DNA of 64,000 bases, from positions 57,853,542 to 57,917,541 of the forward strand of contig JAVIAB010000159.1 in the NCBI GenBank assembly GCA_032433765.1, read 5' to 3'. Of the stretch, positions 1 through 11,039 are shown piece by piece (positions within the stretch are counted from its first letter, which is position 1; every line of letters begins with the position of its first letter). A model generated the notes under the pieces. It was not told the origin of the DNA and made no database searches. It saw only the letters and a list, made by a program, of their open reading frames with translations. This DNA is from Megaustenia siamemsis. Lineage: Eukaryota; Mollusca; Gastropoda; Stylommatophora; Ariophantidae. A program made the translations under genes and the position numbers.

Positions 1-69
1 ATTGTTTTTACAGCTTTTTCCATCTCAGATTTGAAGATTTTATATCCTGATGTACATTTTATAATTGGT

Positions 70-122
70 TATTTAATGATCAAAGGACAGGAACAAGATC
101 TTGTTCCTTTGATCATTAAATA
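70..122. repeat. Near-perfect palindrome
   Basis: The arm TATTTAATGATCAAAGGA is repeated in inverted orientation around AGATCT. The left arm carries about 5 extra bases. It could fold as a long hairpin. No coding content and no clear element boundary is seen, so function is unknown. Confidence 0.6.
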
Positions 123-159
123 GTTCTTTTTTATATTCCTGCCATCAATCTATTATATC

Positions 160-590
160 TTTATTGTCTGTTGGCATCTTTCCTCTTCATAGTATTCATT
201 CTCTTTATCTCTATGTGCATTCCTCTTAAGTCTTGTTTGCTTTCCATAGTTTCTATTTCTATACATTTTTGGCTGAGTCAGTCTTCTTTTGCCGTGTGTG
301 CACAAATTGCTTATTTCATTATCTATTGTTTTGTATTGGGCAGTCCTCTTCGTTTTTCTCGTTTCTTTCTATTTTTTCTAAGATGGTGTTAGTATGACGT
401 TTAGTGTGATTGTTAAGTTTTTTGTTTTTTTTTCTTTTTTGGGTAAAGTGTCGCAAGTTTCTTGTATGCTTTTCTTTATGCATTGCCATATGGTTTTGAC
501 TTTTTCATCAGGATTGTATCTTCGGTACTGCTCAATTCTTTACTGTACTGCTCAATGCGTTCTTTGATGATGTTAGGACATCGTTTTTGA
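160..590 (-). mobile_element. Probable non-LTR retrotransposon linker fragment (degenerate)
   Basis: The minus-strand translation is lysine-rich and broken by stops. It resembles the basic linker between endonuclease and reverse transcriptase that is common in invertebrate LINEs. There is no RT or EN motif here, so the assignment is weak. The open plus-strand frame over the same bases is a by-product of antisense A/T-rich LINE sequence. Confidence 0.3.
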
Positions 591-604
591 CTCCAAATCC
601 GCAC

Positions 605-1658
605 AATTAGTTGTAGGATTATCCCCGTCGCACATCAAACAACAGATCGTAAGATCTCCCTGCAATGTGAATTTGAGAAATGATAAACGAGTTCACAAGT
701 CTACCCTCGATGTGACAGTAGCCCTCTTGAATGTAGACAACATCCCTTCTGACTAACATGGATCTCCTGGAGTCACACCAGGGCTGTAAAGTCGTGAATA
801 AAACTCCGACATTTCATTATTAGCATACCCCCGGTGTATGGATATACGATAAGTCATTATGATGACATATCACACACAACAATGGATACGACCATAAATT
901 CCTGATTACTCTAGTAAATGAAGCCAACAACGCACGTAGCACCGTGCAAAATCCCTAAAGTAAAGCTTTCAGTTGACTTGGCAGAGCAGTCCATATTATT
1001 GAACTTGTAAAAAATTGGCGCCAAACAATTCCAATGATGGCCATTGAACAGCACTCAATGTATTGTGGTAAAGCATATATCAACTCAAGACCGGGAAGTT
1101 CGCATTCACAACTCTTGTCTTTTCAAAGAGAAAAATACTGCCATACGTACGACTCCACCTCACCAGCGCAGATTTGTTAAGTGGATCATCAGATTGACTT
1201 AAATGCATAAAATTGAATTGGAGAGCCAAAATTAATCAGTCCTCAAATACAAATCCTGCAGCGGTCGGGAGAACGTGAACTCCACCCACCATCTTGTTAC
1301 CGGAAATCCAATTTTATAATTAACTGTTATAGGTGATTTTAGAATAAAAAATAATTAACAACTCTAGAATTATATTCGAATTATATTTCTTGTTAAAATG
1401 TAAATGTCCCTTTAAGAGAATGGACCGTTCGGTAAGATTATCGCAATATTTTCTTATATTCAGAATTGTTATTTGCTGCATTTCAACAGACTCAATAGAT
1501 AAATGGAATATATTCGAATTCTTCATAATCAGTGTTATGTTTGAGGAACGTAAAAAACAATATAGCTCCGTCGCGGCGAATTGTGTAAATACAGTTAGAC
1601 ATGCCGTTGTGCCGTAATGAGGAACAAATCCACATTGTTCCTCACTTAATTCTGGATA

Positions 1659-1660
<2 letters not shown>
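605..1660. other. Stretch with no recognisable gene
   Basis: Mixed-composition sequence with no long ORF, tandem repeat, splice-flanked A/B-type exon or recognised element. Short open frames near 1390-1617 on both strands lack any recognisable motif. Confidence 0.5.

Positions 1661-1662
<2 letters not shown>

Positions 1663-1722
<60 letters not shown>
1663..1722. repeat. (TA)n microsatellite
   Basis: About 30 uninterrupted TA dinucleotides. Confidence 0.95.
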
Positions 1723-1727
<5 letters not shown>

Positions 1728-2300
1728 CAAATGAAAACGTTTAATATGTGTTTTAGTACTTTATAAACATTTTATTATTATCTCATACATTTATAAATTT
1801 GGTGAATTCGATTTCTATTCAAAACGTGTATGTCCAGATTCGTTCTGTAGGCTGTAAATAAATATTGCATATGTCTATTTCGTCTTGACAAAAATAGACC
1901 TTCTCACCTAAATTTAAATAAATGTTCAGTCAATTTGTTGTTTGTTGTTCAAAGCAAGTGCCAGACGGGTCATTTCTTCCTCGACCCGAGAAAGCATAAC
2001 TGACAGCCCAATTTAAAAAAAAAAAACAATAATTATACTCTGTACGGCGTCTAAATAATAATCAAATCAATAAATAAGTCCGTAATGACTGAAGTGAAAT
2101 TTGGACTGTTTGAGGTACTGATATTTGAAACAGCTTGTAACAAATATTATGATACACCCAGAAACGTCACGTGTTAAATATCGAATAAATATTACTTATA
2201 TTAGCCATGGTTAATAGCTATCGAATAAATATTACTTATATTAGCCATTGTTAAAGCTATAGAATAACATGTTCTCCACTTGCATTGAATTAACGTTTTC
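1723..2300. other. Non-coding intronic or flanking sequence with a short tandem duplication
   Basis: No gene is visible. Around 2178-2255 a segment of about 46 bp containing AATAAATATTACTTATATT is present twice in tandem with small differences. Confidence 0.5.
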
Positions 2301-2800
2301 TAATATTTGTTATTAATTCAAGGTCCAATTGAAAGACATACAAAAACTGGAGATATAATTTGCGGTCTTTTGCTCTTCTGTTCGCCTCTGCTGCTGTTAT
2401 GTTTCCTAGTGCTTCTAATATTCCATGTATCCATTTTTTTCGTGACCCTTGGGTCAGGTGTTCTCACAACGTTTGCTGAAGGCTCGTTGTGTTGTGTTTT
2501 GATCTTTCTGCCTAGTCACGTGGCCAAACCATTTTATCTTTTGTTTCCTTATATATTCTGTGGCAGAGGCTATTCTAAGCTTTTTTCTCAGTTCTTCATT
2601 TCTGATCTTATCTCGGAAACTGTTTCCTGTCATTCGTCTAACACATTTCATCTCTGTAGATGTTATTTTCTTATTGTTCTTGGCATCTAGGATCCAGGTC
2701 TGGCATTGGTAGCACAACGTTGGGATAAAGATTGTGTTGTATAGTGCTCGATTTGCCTCCAGAGTTATTTCCTTGTTAATTGATTTCGTATTAATAGCAA
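2300..2800 (-). mobile_element. Non-LTR retrotransposon 3' fragment, family C
   Basis: The minus-strand frame reads IFIPTLCYQCQTW, then CVRRMTGN, EELRKKL, EYIRKQKIKWFGHVTRQK. This is the C-terminal tail after the RT catalytic domain, where a tryptophan-rich FGHV motif precedes a GRPR-type segment. The same family recurs at 5745, 9950, 23985, 42955 and 63245. It is 5'-truncated and has stops. Confidence 0.7.
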
Positions 2801-2814
2801 CAATTTCAGTAAAC

Positions 2815-3545
2815 CCACAAATAGTGATCAAAATAAACAAGAAAAGCAAAGAATATGGATATGAAATGACTATTAAAGAGACTAAAATTATGATTATTAG
2901 TAGAGAAAAGGCACAATATATGCAAGCAAATATTGATGTAGATGAAAAAAACCTGGAAATAATTCATTCAAGAATATAGTTATCTTGGGCATATTATAAT
3001 AAATTATCGGAAATGCAAGATATAAATAAAAAAAAAGGATAGGAATGACAAACCTAATTTTACAAAATGGAAAATATACTCACATCAAAGCAAATAACCT
3101 CAGAACTAAAACTACGAATAATAAAATGTAATATTTACTAAACATAAAAAAAAAACATGGACATTAAATTCGAAAAAAAAACAAATCGTACAATTGAAGC
3201 ATGTGAAATATCTTTAAGAAAATGGGAATTGGGTGGAACGAAAAAAATAAAGACAAGCAATGAAGTTCTATCAGCAAACAAATAAAGAAAAAAAATTATG
3301 CATTACACAGAAATTGTGTGGACATGTGAAGAGACATAATACCCTTCTAAAAGTCATCGTGGAGGGGTAGGTACAAGGCAGACGAGAGAGAGGCAGGCCA
3401 AGACTAAAGTGAATTGAAAACGGAAAATTGTGTTCAGGTGAATCTATGACAAACGCGCCCCATGAAGATAAGAGACAAAGTAAAGTGGCGCTCCATGTTA
3501 GCCAACATTCGATGTGGAGACGCACCCGTTGAATGAAATGATGGC
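2815..3545 (+). mobile_element. Non-LTR retrotransposon fragment, family B (heavily decayed)
   Basis: Plus-strand pieces such as ILTSKQITSELKLRI, CEISLRKW, and a TRQTREGQAKTKVN-like segment align by eye with the better-preserved family B tails at 29220, 43320 and 57840. Many frameshifts and stops are present. Confidence 0.55.
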
Positions 3546-3589
3546 TTCGTGATAATATCAAACCATAATAATAATATCCATAAATAATC

Positions 3590-4370
3590 AAAGGTATACT
3601 GATGATACAGTATTAATCGCTAAGAGTGAAAATGAGTTACACGAATAATAGGACATTATAGTGTAAGAAGGCAAAAAAAAAAATAGACTTAGCCTTAAAA
3701 GCAAAAAAAACAGAAGTAATGGTAACAACAAAGAAAACGACATCACCTCAGTGCAAAATGAAGACAAGTGGAACAATAAAAACAGGTAAATGAATTTAAA
3801 TATTTGGGAACTTTGTTCTCAGACGGAAGATGCACAAAAGAGGTGAGATGCAGAAAGGCTCAGGCAAATGCAGCTTTCCAGAAAATGAGGCAGATACGAT
3901 TCAATTCATTTTTGACAATAGCAACAAAAAAAAGAGTTCTTAAATTGTATGTAGAGCCAGGCTTAACATATGGATGTGAATCAGGGACAAGAGAACAACA
4001 GACAAGAAAATCACTGGAGTCTGTAGAAATGTGGTTTTACAGAAGAATTTTGAGAATACCATGGGTAGCTAAGAAGAGAGAATGAAAATGTTCTGAAAGA
4101 GGTCAAAGCAAAAAGAGAGCTAATTTGCAATATTAGGAAGAAACAATCATCATTTTCTGACCATGTAATGAGAATACAACAATTGGAATATATTGTAACA
4201 ACTGGAATAATTTAGGGACAAAGAGATAGAGGGATGCAAAGATAGAAAATATCAGACAGCTTAAGATAATGGCTTGGCAGAAGGTCAACAACAGAAATGT
4301 TAAAGGACTGCCGAGATCGAAAGTTGTGGAGAGACATGATAACTTACGCCAGTAGTCCCGGTACTTCATG
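3590..4370 (+). mobile_element. Non-LTR retrotransposon fragment, family A (decayed)
   Basis: Plus-strand pieces read YTDDTVLIAKSENELHE (a degenerate YADD catalytic box), SKKTEVMVTT, and then, between about 3804 and 4085, LYVEPGLTYGCES, SVEMWFYRRILRIPW. This is the finger-palm to C-terminal region of a LINE RT. Compare the less damaged minus-strand copy at 59180-60765. Confidence 0.7.
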
Positions 4371-4379
4371 ATGATGATA

Positions 4380-4690
4380 TCCATAAATTTCAAAATTATC
4401 AAGGTTACGTGGATAGTAAAATGATGCTCTCTGTTGTGTTCTTGAGTGAAAATACATAAATGTATTTGTGCTTGCTGATATTACGAATTGTATATCTCTT
4501 TTTCCACCTAGTTTAGTCCTTTAAAATATTGCATTAATAATAACACTATGTTACTAACAATTGTTCGATGTAAATGATACATAGCTGAATTCATTTAGTA
4601 CGAGGAGACTTAATTTTGTAAATAAAAAAACTGTTAGATGGGTTGGGACCGTAATTATCAATCAAGTATAGATAATAATAAATTAAATCA
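4380..4690. other. No recognisable feature
   Basis: AT-rich unique sequence without ORF or repeat. Confidence 0.4.
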
Positions 4691-4849
4691 ACAAGAATGG
4701 TCTCAGTATGAAGATTAAGAAAACATAAGTAATGGTGATATCGAAGAAACAATAATCGCCATCATGAGGCATACACATAAACAGGACAAATCTGAAACAA
4801 TTCCAACGGGGCAAATACTTGCGCATTATAATGACATCAGATGGTCGAC

Positions 4850-4914
<65 letters not shown>

Positions 4915-5440
4915 CTCAGGCCAAAATAGCATTTCTGAAAACGAACAACGTTTTATGCAATAAAATCGGTCAATAAAAGTGAGAACGAGAGATCATCGGT
5001 GCTATATAGGCCCAATTCTGACCTATGAAAGCGAATCATGGACAGTAAACAAAAAAATGAAAAGACGATTAGAAGCCACAAAGGTGGGATTTCTCACAGG
5101 AATGGTGGAAGTTCCCTGGACAGTTAAAAAAACCAACGAGGAACTTATCGAAGAGGCCAAAGCAAAAAGGGAACACAAAAGAAACATAAAAAAAAAAACA
5201 ATCAACACTTTTCGGGCAGATCATGAGAAGAGGAAAGTTGGAATAATTGGTTACAACTAGCAAAATACAGGACAAGAGAGATCGCTGACGACAAAGAGAG
5301 AAATTACTAGATAGCTTGGTGTCGTGGCATGGAAAACAGTCAACAACAGTCAACGTATACGATGCACAGAGATGGACGATTTTGGAAGGACATGATTGCC
5401 TACGCCAACAGGTATGGCACATGATGATGAGGATCATGAA
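4690..5440 (+). mobile_element. Non-LTR retrotransposon fragment, family A, with internal TA-repeat
   Basis: The stretch at 4979-5260 reads CYIGPILTYESESWTVNKKMKRRLEATKVGF followed by VPWTVKKTNEEL, the C-terminal tail of family A. Upstream, 4690-4830 carries a decayed piece of the same element. A TA/CATA microsatellite (about 4848-4910) sits inside. The ending TYANRYGT-type segment (about 5395-5420) matches the 3' end of family A. Confidence 0.65.
4848..4910. repeat. TA/CATA microsatellite
   Basis: Mostly TA dinucleotides with one CATATA interruption. It is embedded in a retrotransposon fragment. Confidence 0.9.
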
Positions 5441-5744
5441 TTCTCACATCTCACCATCACTATTATAATTGTTTGATCTGGATAATTTGTTTATAGAAAT
5501 GTGATATTTTGTTTGTTATGTTGTTTCTGTATCATAGGTCTACTATCTAAAAATATAATTAGTGTGTAAATTACAACAGTGCGGTTTTACATATCTCTAT
5601 CACAGTGGAATTGTGTATATAATGATACTAAGAATATATGTATCACTATATTTTCCTACTGCAAACAATGTACTTACTTTTTGTTGTTTTTACTGCTGAT
5701 AAAGTTAGGGTATCACTCTGCTAATAATGAAATTGTTACTCTTT
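5440..5744. other. No recognisable feature
   Basis: AT-rich sequence, no coding signal. Confidence 0.4.
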
Positions 5745-6060
5745 ATTGTTACTAGTGCTGGAGGCAAAACGAGCACTATACAATACAATCTTCATCCCAA
5801 CGTTGTGCTACCAATGCCAGACCTGGACCCTAGATGCAAGAACAATAAAACAAATAACCTCTACAGAGATAACATGTGTTAGACGAATGACAGGAAACAT
5901 TCTGAGAGATAAGATCAGAAATGAAGAACTGAGAAAAAAGCTAGGAATAGCCCCCGCCGTAGAATATATAAGGAAACAACAGATAAAATGGTTTGGCCAT
6001 GTGACAAGGCAGAAAGAACACAACACAAAAAACGAGCCTTCAACAAACGTAGTGAGAACA
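5745..6060 (+). mobile_element. Non-LTR retrotransposon fragment, family C
   Basis: An open frame reads EAKRALYNTIFIPTLCYQ, ITSTEITCVRRMTGN, EELRKKLGIAPAVEYI, KWFGHVTRQKEH. It ends abruptly at about 6060, where the segment duplicated at 10087 begins. It is a C-terminal RT tail only, not an active element. Confidence 0.75.
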
Positions 6061-6061
6061 A

Positions 6062-6847
6062 TGTCCAATATTATATTCTTTGGTAATACATTGGTTACCC
6101 TATATAACTAATGTTTCTTCATTCTCATATCATACGTTTTTATTTTGTTGCCAATAAACTATTGACCATTTGACTTTTCTTTGTTGGAAGATTAATGATT
6201 TTGTTTTAAACACCACGAAACAGGCAAGGCCAGAAATTGCTACTTTGTTTAAAGCCGACTCCCCCAGAAATATGCTTTCCACGCCAAGAAGACTTGGCTT
6301 TTAAAAAAGCGGTTGAGTTCTATGCGCCTTTCTGTAGTTACACGGGTAAAAAAATTAACCACATTGCTTGCTTGCTTTTATTAAATTTATTTTCTAGTTC
6401 ATGTTTGCTAAATTACACAAATTGGTTAATTTAACTATCAAAGTATAATATATCTATAAAATAGCTGTGAGTACATTTTCTTAGGTAAATTATTTAACGT
6501 CCTCTTATGTCCATTCATGTATTGTTAATGTGTTACCTGCCTGTAGGCGTTGGTGATTATTTCTCAACTTCACACATTTTAACATCTACATTTTTTTTGG
6601 TTTAGCTTGTGTTGTTTATGCTCTACCAAAACTCTCTGATACTCTTTCCTCTTGTACCCTCAAATATTTTCCTCTGTTTCTACTTTTCTAAATTGTTACA
6701 GTATTCACAAAATGATCAAAGTTACTATCATATCAACAAAATGTTACAATTATTTTCTCATTGAAACCCATTATTTGTTTTAAATTCTTTCTAATTTCTT
6801 TGTTCTGAGTGTTATTGTTTATGGGATTTTCAAGACACGTCTGTACG
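6062..6847 (+). repeat. Segmental duplication, copy 1 (contains exon B1)
   Basis: Nearly identical to 10087-10922, including the exon, its acceptor, its donor and about 500 bp of downstream intron. Differences are scattered substitutions plus a TA expansion in copy 2. The shared sequence stops just after TTTTCAAGACACGTCTGT in both copies. Confidence 0.9.
6224..6345 (+). CDS. Exon B1 of the A/B modular gene
   Basis: A 122-bp exon bounded by a CAG acceptor and the donor G|GTAAAA. Phase 2 in, phase 1 out. It encodes QGQKLLLCLKPTPPEICFP followed by RQEDLAFKKAVEFYAPFCSYT. Cysteines fall at residues 8, 17 and 37, the same positions as in B1', B2 and B4. This is the first member seen; its A partner should lie upstream, and I found none in 1-6223. 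It differs from B1' by only a few residues and was copied with it in a segmental duplication. The conserved proline-rich CFP core is the diagnostic part of B exons. Confidence 0.8.
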
Positions 6848-7730
6848 CATGCAAAATTCCAAAATCACCCATGGCTTCAATCTCTTCTTTAGTTATATTA
6901 TCTGGTTCATGAGCATTTCTAGCCTTCATATTGCGTAAGGTATCTTCAACTTCTTCTTTGAGTATTCCTGGTCCTTCCCCGTTATCATTAATACTTACCA
7001 CTGTTTGTACGTTAGTGTAAAAATATTTAATGTGTTGTGTCCATCATTCCATTCTGCTTTCTTGTTGAATCAACAGTTCTCGTTCATTTGATCTTAATCA
7101 TCCAGTTTTCTATTGCGTTTTTCTTTCTTTTAATTGTTCAATTTATTTTTATATAGCTTTGCATACCTTTTCTGGTGCATTTCATTCTGTTTGCATCTAT
7201 ATTTTAGCCGTGCTTCTTTTGCTTCATTGCACTTTTTATTAACATTTCTTTTTTTTTAAATCCCTTATACCCATCTTTATTATCCTTATTTCTTCTTGTT
7301 TTATCTATTAGTTGTAAAATGTAAAATGTATTAGTTGTCACACATTTCTTTCTTGAATTTGTCACCACTGGCGGTATGAACACTTTTGATGTTTGTTGCA
7401 TTGGTTCTTTTTGCATTTCCCACTGTTCATCAATACTCTGTATCTTTTTCTCTTTCATTGTACCTTTTCTGAATTGTGATGTTATATTTGTCTTGTGATT
7501 TCTTGTTCGATTTGAGTAAATCTAAATCTCTTTATCCACTGGTATTTAACCGGTACGTTTTCATAATTCTATGTAGTGATTTGTCCTGCAATTTCCTTCC
7601 TTTTATTCTGTGTAAGCATCTATAATGAAGGTATATATATTTATGATTGTCATGTTATGTTGTCATTGTTTCACAGCCATATAATAAGACTGACTTTACA
7701 CTGGAGTTGACAATTTTTATTGATGTATAT
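6820..7730 (-). mobile_element. Non-LTR retrotransposon fragment, family A (EN-RT linker and RT start)
   Basis: The minus strand reads EDTLRNMKARNAHEPDNITKEE, the usual stretch at the start of a LINE reverse transcriptase. Upstream of it lies SIDEQWEMQKEPMQQTSKVF, matching the better copy at 22300-23040. Several stops and frameshifts are present. Confidence 0.7.
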
Positions 7731-7956
7731 AAACTAATTTCTTTTGATTTCATATGTTACCTTGTACAATGAACTCTACTCTTGCTTTGGAGATCCTAAT
7801 TTTCGTTGCATTCTATGTCCCTCCCTTTTTGTCTAAATTACTCTTAGATATGTGTACAATTGTACATCTAGTAGGTTTACTCCTCCATTTGTTTTTTGAT
7901 TATTGCAAACTGCATTCATTCTCACAATTTTGGTGATATCGCTTATTTATTTTCAG

Positions 7957-8092
7957 CCCCAACTGTTGCGATGGTTGATGCAGACAGTTTCGACTGTAAA
8001 AGTGTGATTACGTGCATGCAGACGAACCTTATTATTCTTAGCAACATGTCTATTGGAGTAACGAACCCTGATGAAGCAAATGCCGTCTGCCA
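7957..8092 (+). CDS. Exon A1 of the A/B modular gene
   Basis: A 136-bp exon after the strong acceptor TTTATTTTCAG and before the donor CA|GTGAGTAT. Phase 1 in, phase 2 out. It encodes APTVAMVDADSFDCKSVITC, an N-M-S glycosylation sequon, and ends at NAVC plus a split Gln codon. Cysteines fall at residues 13, 19 and 44 of the full codons. It is the longest A exon. With B1' it forms an 86-residue, six-cysteine cassette. Intron sequence downstream (GTTCCTGCTTGTTGCAC) resembles that behind A2 and A4, showing that exon and flank were duplicated together. Confidence 0.8.
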
Positions 8093-8394
8093 GTGAGTAT
8101 ATAGCGATAAACGGCATTAACATATTATAAGTTCCTGCTTGTTGCACTATTTTAACGATGTTGGGGATATGCATTTTATAAAAGCATTAGATCAATAAAT
8201 GCAGCCGTTTCCTGACCTAGACTGGACCTAGATCTGTTTGACGTCATCATTATTTCTTCATTACTTGGAAAGTCAATATTGTATCTTATATAAGGAGACT
8301 CTCATTCAAACACAACGATATTGTCTCCTTCTAACATCTTTACTTTTCATATTTTACACCAGTTCTAAACATAAATAAAAAACATGTCCTCCAG

Positions 8395-8507
8395 CACAAC
8401 ATATGGTCTGTCAGCACGAACAACTTCTTATTCAATGGATTGTAATCTAACAACTTGTTATTCAAGGGATTGTAATCTAACAACTTCTTATTCAAGGGAT
8501 TGTAATC
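8395..8507. repeat. 30-bp minisatellite, left part
   Basis: Tandem units containing ACAACTTCTTATTCAAGGGA and ending TTGTAATCTA. The array continues at 9689 and is split by the transposon at 8510-9686. Confidence 0.85.
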
Positions 8508-8509
8508 TA

Positions 8510-9686
8510 TAGCTCGTTTCAAATCACGTGCCCAACTTCAAACCGCTATTGCTCAGTATCCGTTTGTTAAAAACTGTTGAAATTTCCAAATGTTATTAGA
8601 ATGCAAAAGACCCTTTAAATGTATATTTAACAAATATCTTGCAGCTGCAGTTTTCTTAAAGCGGCGAATTTCTTTGATGTTTGTCAAAATTGTAAATTTT
8701 GAACCCCTAAATAATAGAAATTACCGTAGTTGCTGGTCTATGATTAATTTTCACTAGGTAAAGGCGTTGCCGTAATGGGGAAATAACTCAATAATAAAAA
8801 ACACCAGGAAAATTATTGTCTTCTCAGTTCTAGGACGGACGATAATATCAAGGTATACTTGTATGTCCAATTTTCATAGTTGTGTGGTCCTGAAAAGGAC
8901 CGTTTGTTCAACTAATTTAAGGTAATATAGGGCCAACATTGTGGGGGCTATATACTTTCATTCTGAATCAGACGAGTCTAACAGATTAATAACTGTTTGG
9001 GGTTGAACATTCCACAAACCATCATTTTTCCAATATTCCTCTTCCTGTTTTAAGAGGTGGTTTTCACATTTAGCCCAATAATCTTTGTCTATATTTAATA
9101 AAGCGAGATTAGCAAGAGTCTTTACATCGCATATTTTGAATGTTGTATTTTCATCTGCCACTTGCCCTTTAAATTTTGCCCAGATTAGTTCTATTGGATT
9201 TAAATATTGAAATAATCTTCCTAGTTTAGCCTCTTTGCAAAAATAGTCATACATTTTTATTGCGATGTTTTGTAAACTGCAGAATTTCATTTTAAGACTC
9301 ATGATAAATGTTATCGTTCCACGTCTCCACATATAAATGAACGGAAATGGAACACACGATTTCTCGTGTATTTTAAAAGTGTCTAATTGTGTCAAAAAAC
9401 CATGGTGGAAGCGTGCAAACGCGTCAATTTTACCGTGTATGGATTTTTACTCTCTATTTTTAACTTAAAATAATGTAAACATTAAGTTTTGACTACATCA
9501 ATGGGTCGTTATAAATTTATATAAATCAAATAAGCAACAATAATAACCAAATGTGTTTTTTTAATTAAATTAATTCCCTGTTGGGTTCCAATCATTATAA
9601 CTTTACATGCAAATTTTGAACAACTTACAACAAGCGGTTAAAAAGCTATCGATTTTAAATTTGGGCACGAGTTATGAAACAAGCTA
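8510..9686 (-). mobile_element. Deleted IS630/Tc1/mariner-type transposon, 1.2 kb
   Basis: Terminal inverted repeats begin TAGCTCGTTTCAAATCACGT on the left and, read inward from the right, TAGCTTGTTTCATAACTCGT. A TA target duplication flanks both ends. The minus-strand frame (8958-9395) joins the N-terminal stretch NIAIKMYDYFCKEAKLGRL directly to the C-terminal stretch LNPIELIWAKFKGQVADENT, so the central catalytic region with both aspartates is missing. It is a non-autonomous relative of the element at 38584. The subterminal motif CTTAAAGCGGCGAATT is shared with that element. Confidence 0.85.
8958..9320 (-). pseudogene. Internally deleted transposase remnant
   Basis: About 120 residues from the MSLKMKF start to LLDSSDSE at the end. 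The end matches the intact family member (LFDSSDSE). The NPIE glutamate of the catalytic triad remains, but both aspartate blocks are gone, so it cannot be an active transposase. Confidence 0.8.
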
Positions 9687-9688
9687 TA

Positions 9689-9945
9689 ACAACGTCTTAT
9701 GCAAGGGATTGTAATCTAACAACTTCTTATGCAAGGGATTTAATTGAACTACTTCTTATGCAACGGATTTCAATATAACAACTTCTTATTCGATGGATGT
9801 TAATTGCACAACTTCTAATTCGATGAATGTTAATTGCACAACTTCAAATTCGAGGGATGTTAATTGCACAACTTCTAATTCGAGGGATGTTAATTGCACA
9901 ACTTCTAATTCGAGGGATGTTAATTGAACAACTTATATTTTAAGA
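9689..9945. repeat. 30-bp minisatellite, right part
   Basis: Continuation of the 8395-8507 array. Units drift from TATGCAAGGGATTGTAATC toward TCGAGGGATGTTAATTGCAC over eight or nine copies. Confidence 0.85.
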
Positions 9946-9949
9946 GATT

Positions 9950-10086
9950 TAGGAAACATAACAACAGCAGAGGCGAACAGAAGAGCAAAAGACAGCAAAT
10001 TATATCTCCCCTCGACGCTGAAAGGCAGATCAGGAAGGAAAGCAGATGAGGAAGATGAAGTGTTGTTAGTGAACCAATTTGTTCAC
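9950..10086 (+). mobile_element. Non-LTR retrotransposon 3' scrap, family C
   Basis: GGAAACATAACAACAGCAGA and the following bases match the 3' portion of family C seen at 43130-43230. It abuts copy 2 of the B-exon duplication. Confidence 0.65.
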
Positions 10087-10246
10087 GTCCAATATTATAT
10101 TCTTTGCTAATACATTGGTTAGCCTATATAACTAACGTTTCTTCATTCCATATCATACGTTTTTATTTTGTTGCCAATAAACTATTGACCATTTGACTTT
10201 TCTTTGTAGTAAAATTAATGATTTTGTTTCGAACACACCAAAACAG

Positions 10247-10368
10247 GCAAGGCCAGAAATTGCTACTTTGTTTGCTGCCGACTCCCCCAGAAATATGCTT
10301 TCCACACCAAGAAGACCTGACTTTTCAAGAATTGGTTAAGTTCTGGGCGCCTTTCTGTAGTTACACTG
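10247..10368 (+). CDS. Exon B1' of the A/B modular gene
   Basis: A 122-bp exon with a CAG acceptor and the donor G|GTAAAG, phases 2 and 1. It encodes QGQKLLLCLLPTPPEICFP then HQEDLTFQELVKFWAPFCSYT. Cysteines at 8, 17 and 37 are kept. Compared with B1 the substitutions are K to L, R to H and several in the helix-like segment before APFC. No stop or indel appears and phase is kept, so this looks like a functional exon. It falls exactly where alternation requires a B exon, between A1 and A2. Confidence 0.8.
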
Positions 10369-10467
10369 GTAAAGAACTTAACCACATTGCATGCTTGCAT
10401 TTATTAAATTCATTTTGTAGTTCATGTTTGCTAAATTACACAAACTGGTTAATTTAACTATCAAAGT

Positions 10468-10472
10468 ATTAT

Positions 10473-10528
<56 letters not shown>
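10468..10528. repeat. (TA)n microsatellite
   Basis: TA-rich run in the intron 100 bp after exon B1'. Absent at the matching place of copy 1. Confidence 0.95.
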
Positions 10529-10532
<4 letters not shown>

Positions 10533-11039
10533 GCTGTGAGTACATTTTCTTAGGTAAATTATTTAACGTTCACTTATGTCCATTCATGTATTGTTAATGT
10601 GTTACCTGCCTGCAGGCGTTGGTGATTTATTCTCAACTTCACACATTTTAACATCTACATTTTTTTGGTTTAGCTTGTGTTGTTTATGCTCTACCAAAAC
10701 TCTCTGATACTCTTTCCTCTTGTACCCTCAATCATTTTCCTCTGTTTCTACTTTTCTAAATTGTTACAGTATTCACAAAATGATCCAATTGTTACTATCA
10801 TATCAACAAAATGTTACAATTATTTTCTCATGGAAACCCATTATTTGTTTTAAATTCTTTCTAATTTCCTTGTTCTGAGTGTTATTGTTTATGGGATTTT
10901 CAAGACACGTCTGTGCGCAAGCACAATATTGAGCATTTTGTGTGCTCTAAATTAATGCACCGTAATTGAAATTTACTTCTTTTCTCATCGTTCACAATTG
11001 CATGTGTGTACACATGTTACTTTCAAGCATAATCATCGT

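Larger units (their letters stand above)
10087..10922 (+). repeat. Segmental duplication, copy 2 (contains exon B1')
   Basis: Near-identical to 6062-6847, longer by a TA expansion of about 60 bp at 10468-10528. The high identity of intron as well as exon points to a recent event. Confidence 0.9.

Noticed and set aside
1..6223. Search for an A exon upstream of B1 to complete its cassette
   Set aside because: No stretch with (F/Y)(N/D)C, a matching late L-C and a CA|GTGAGT donor was found. The partner is presumably upstream of the window or B1 is an orphan.
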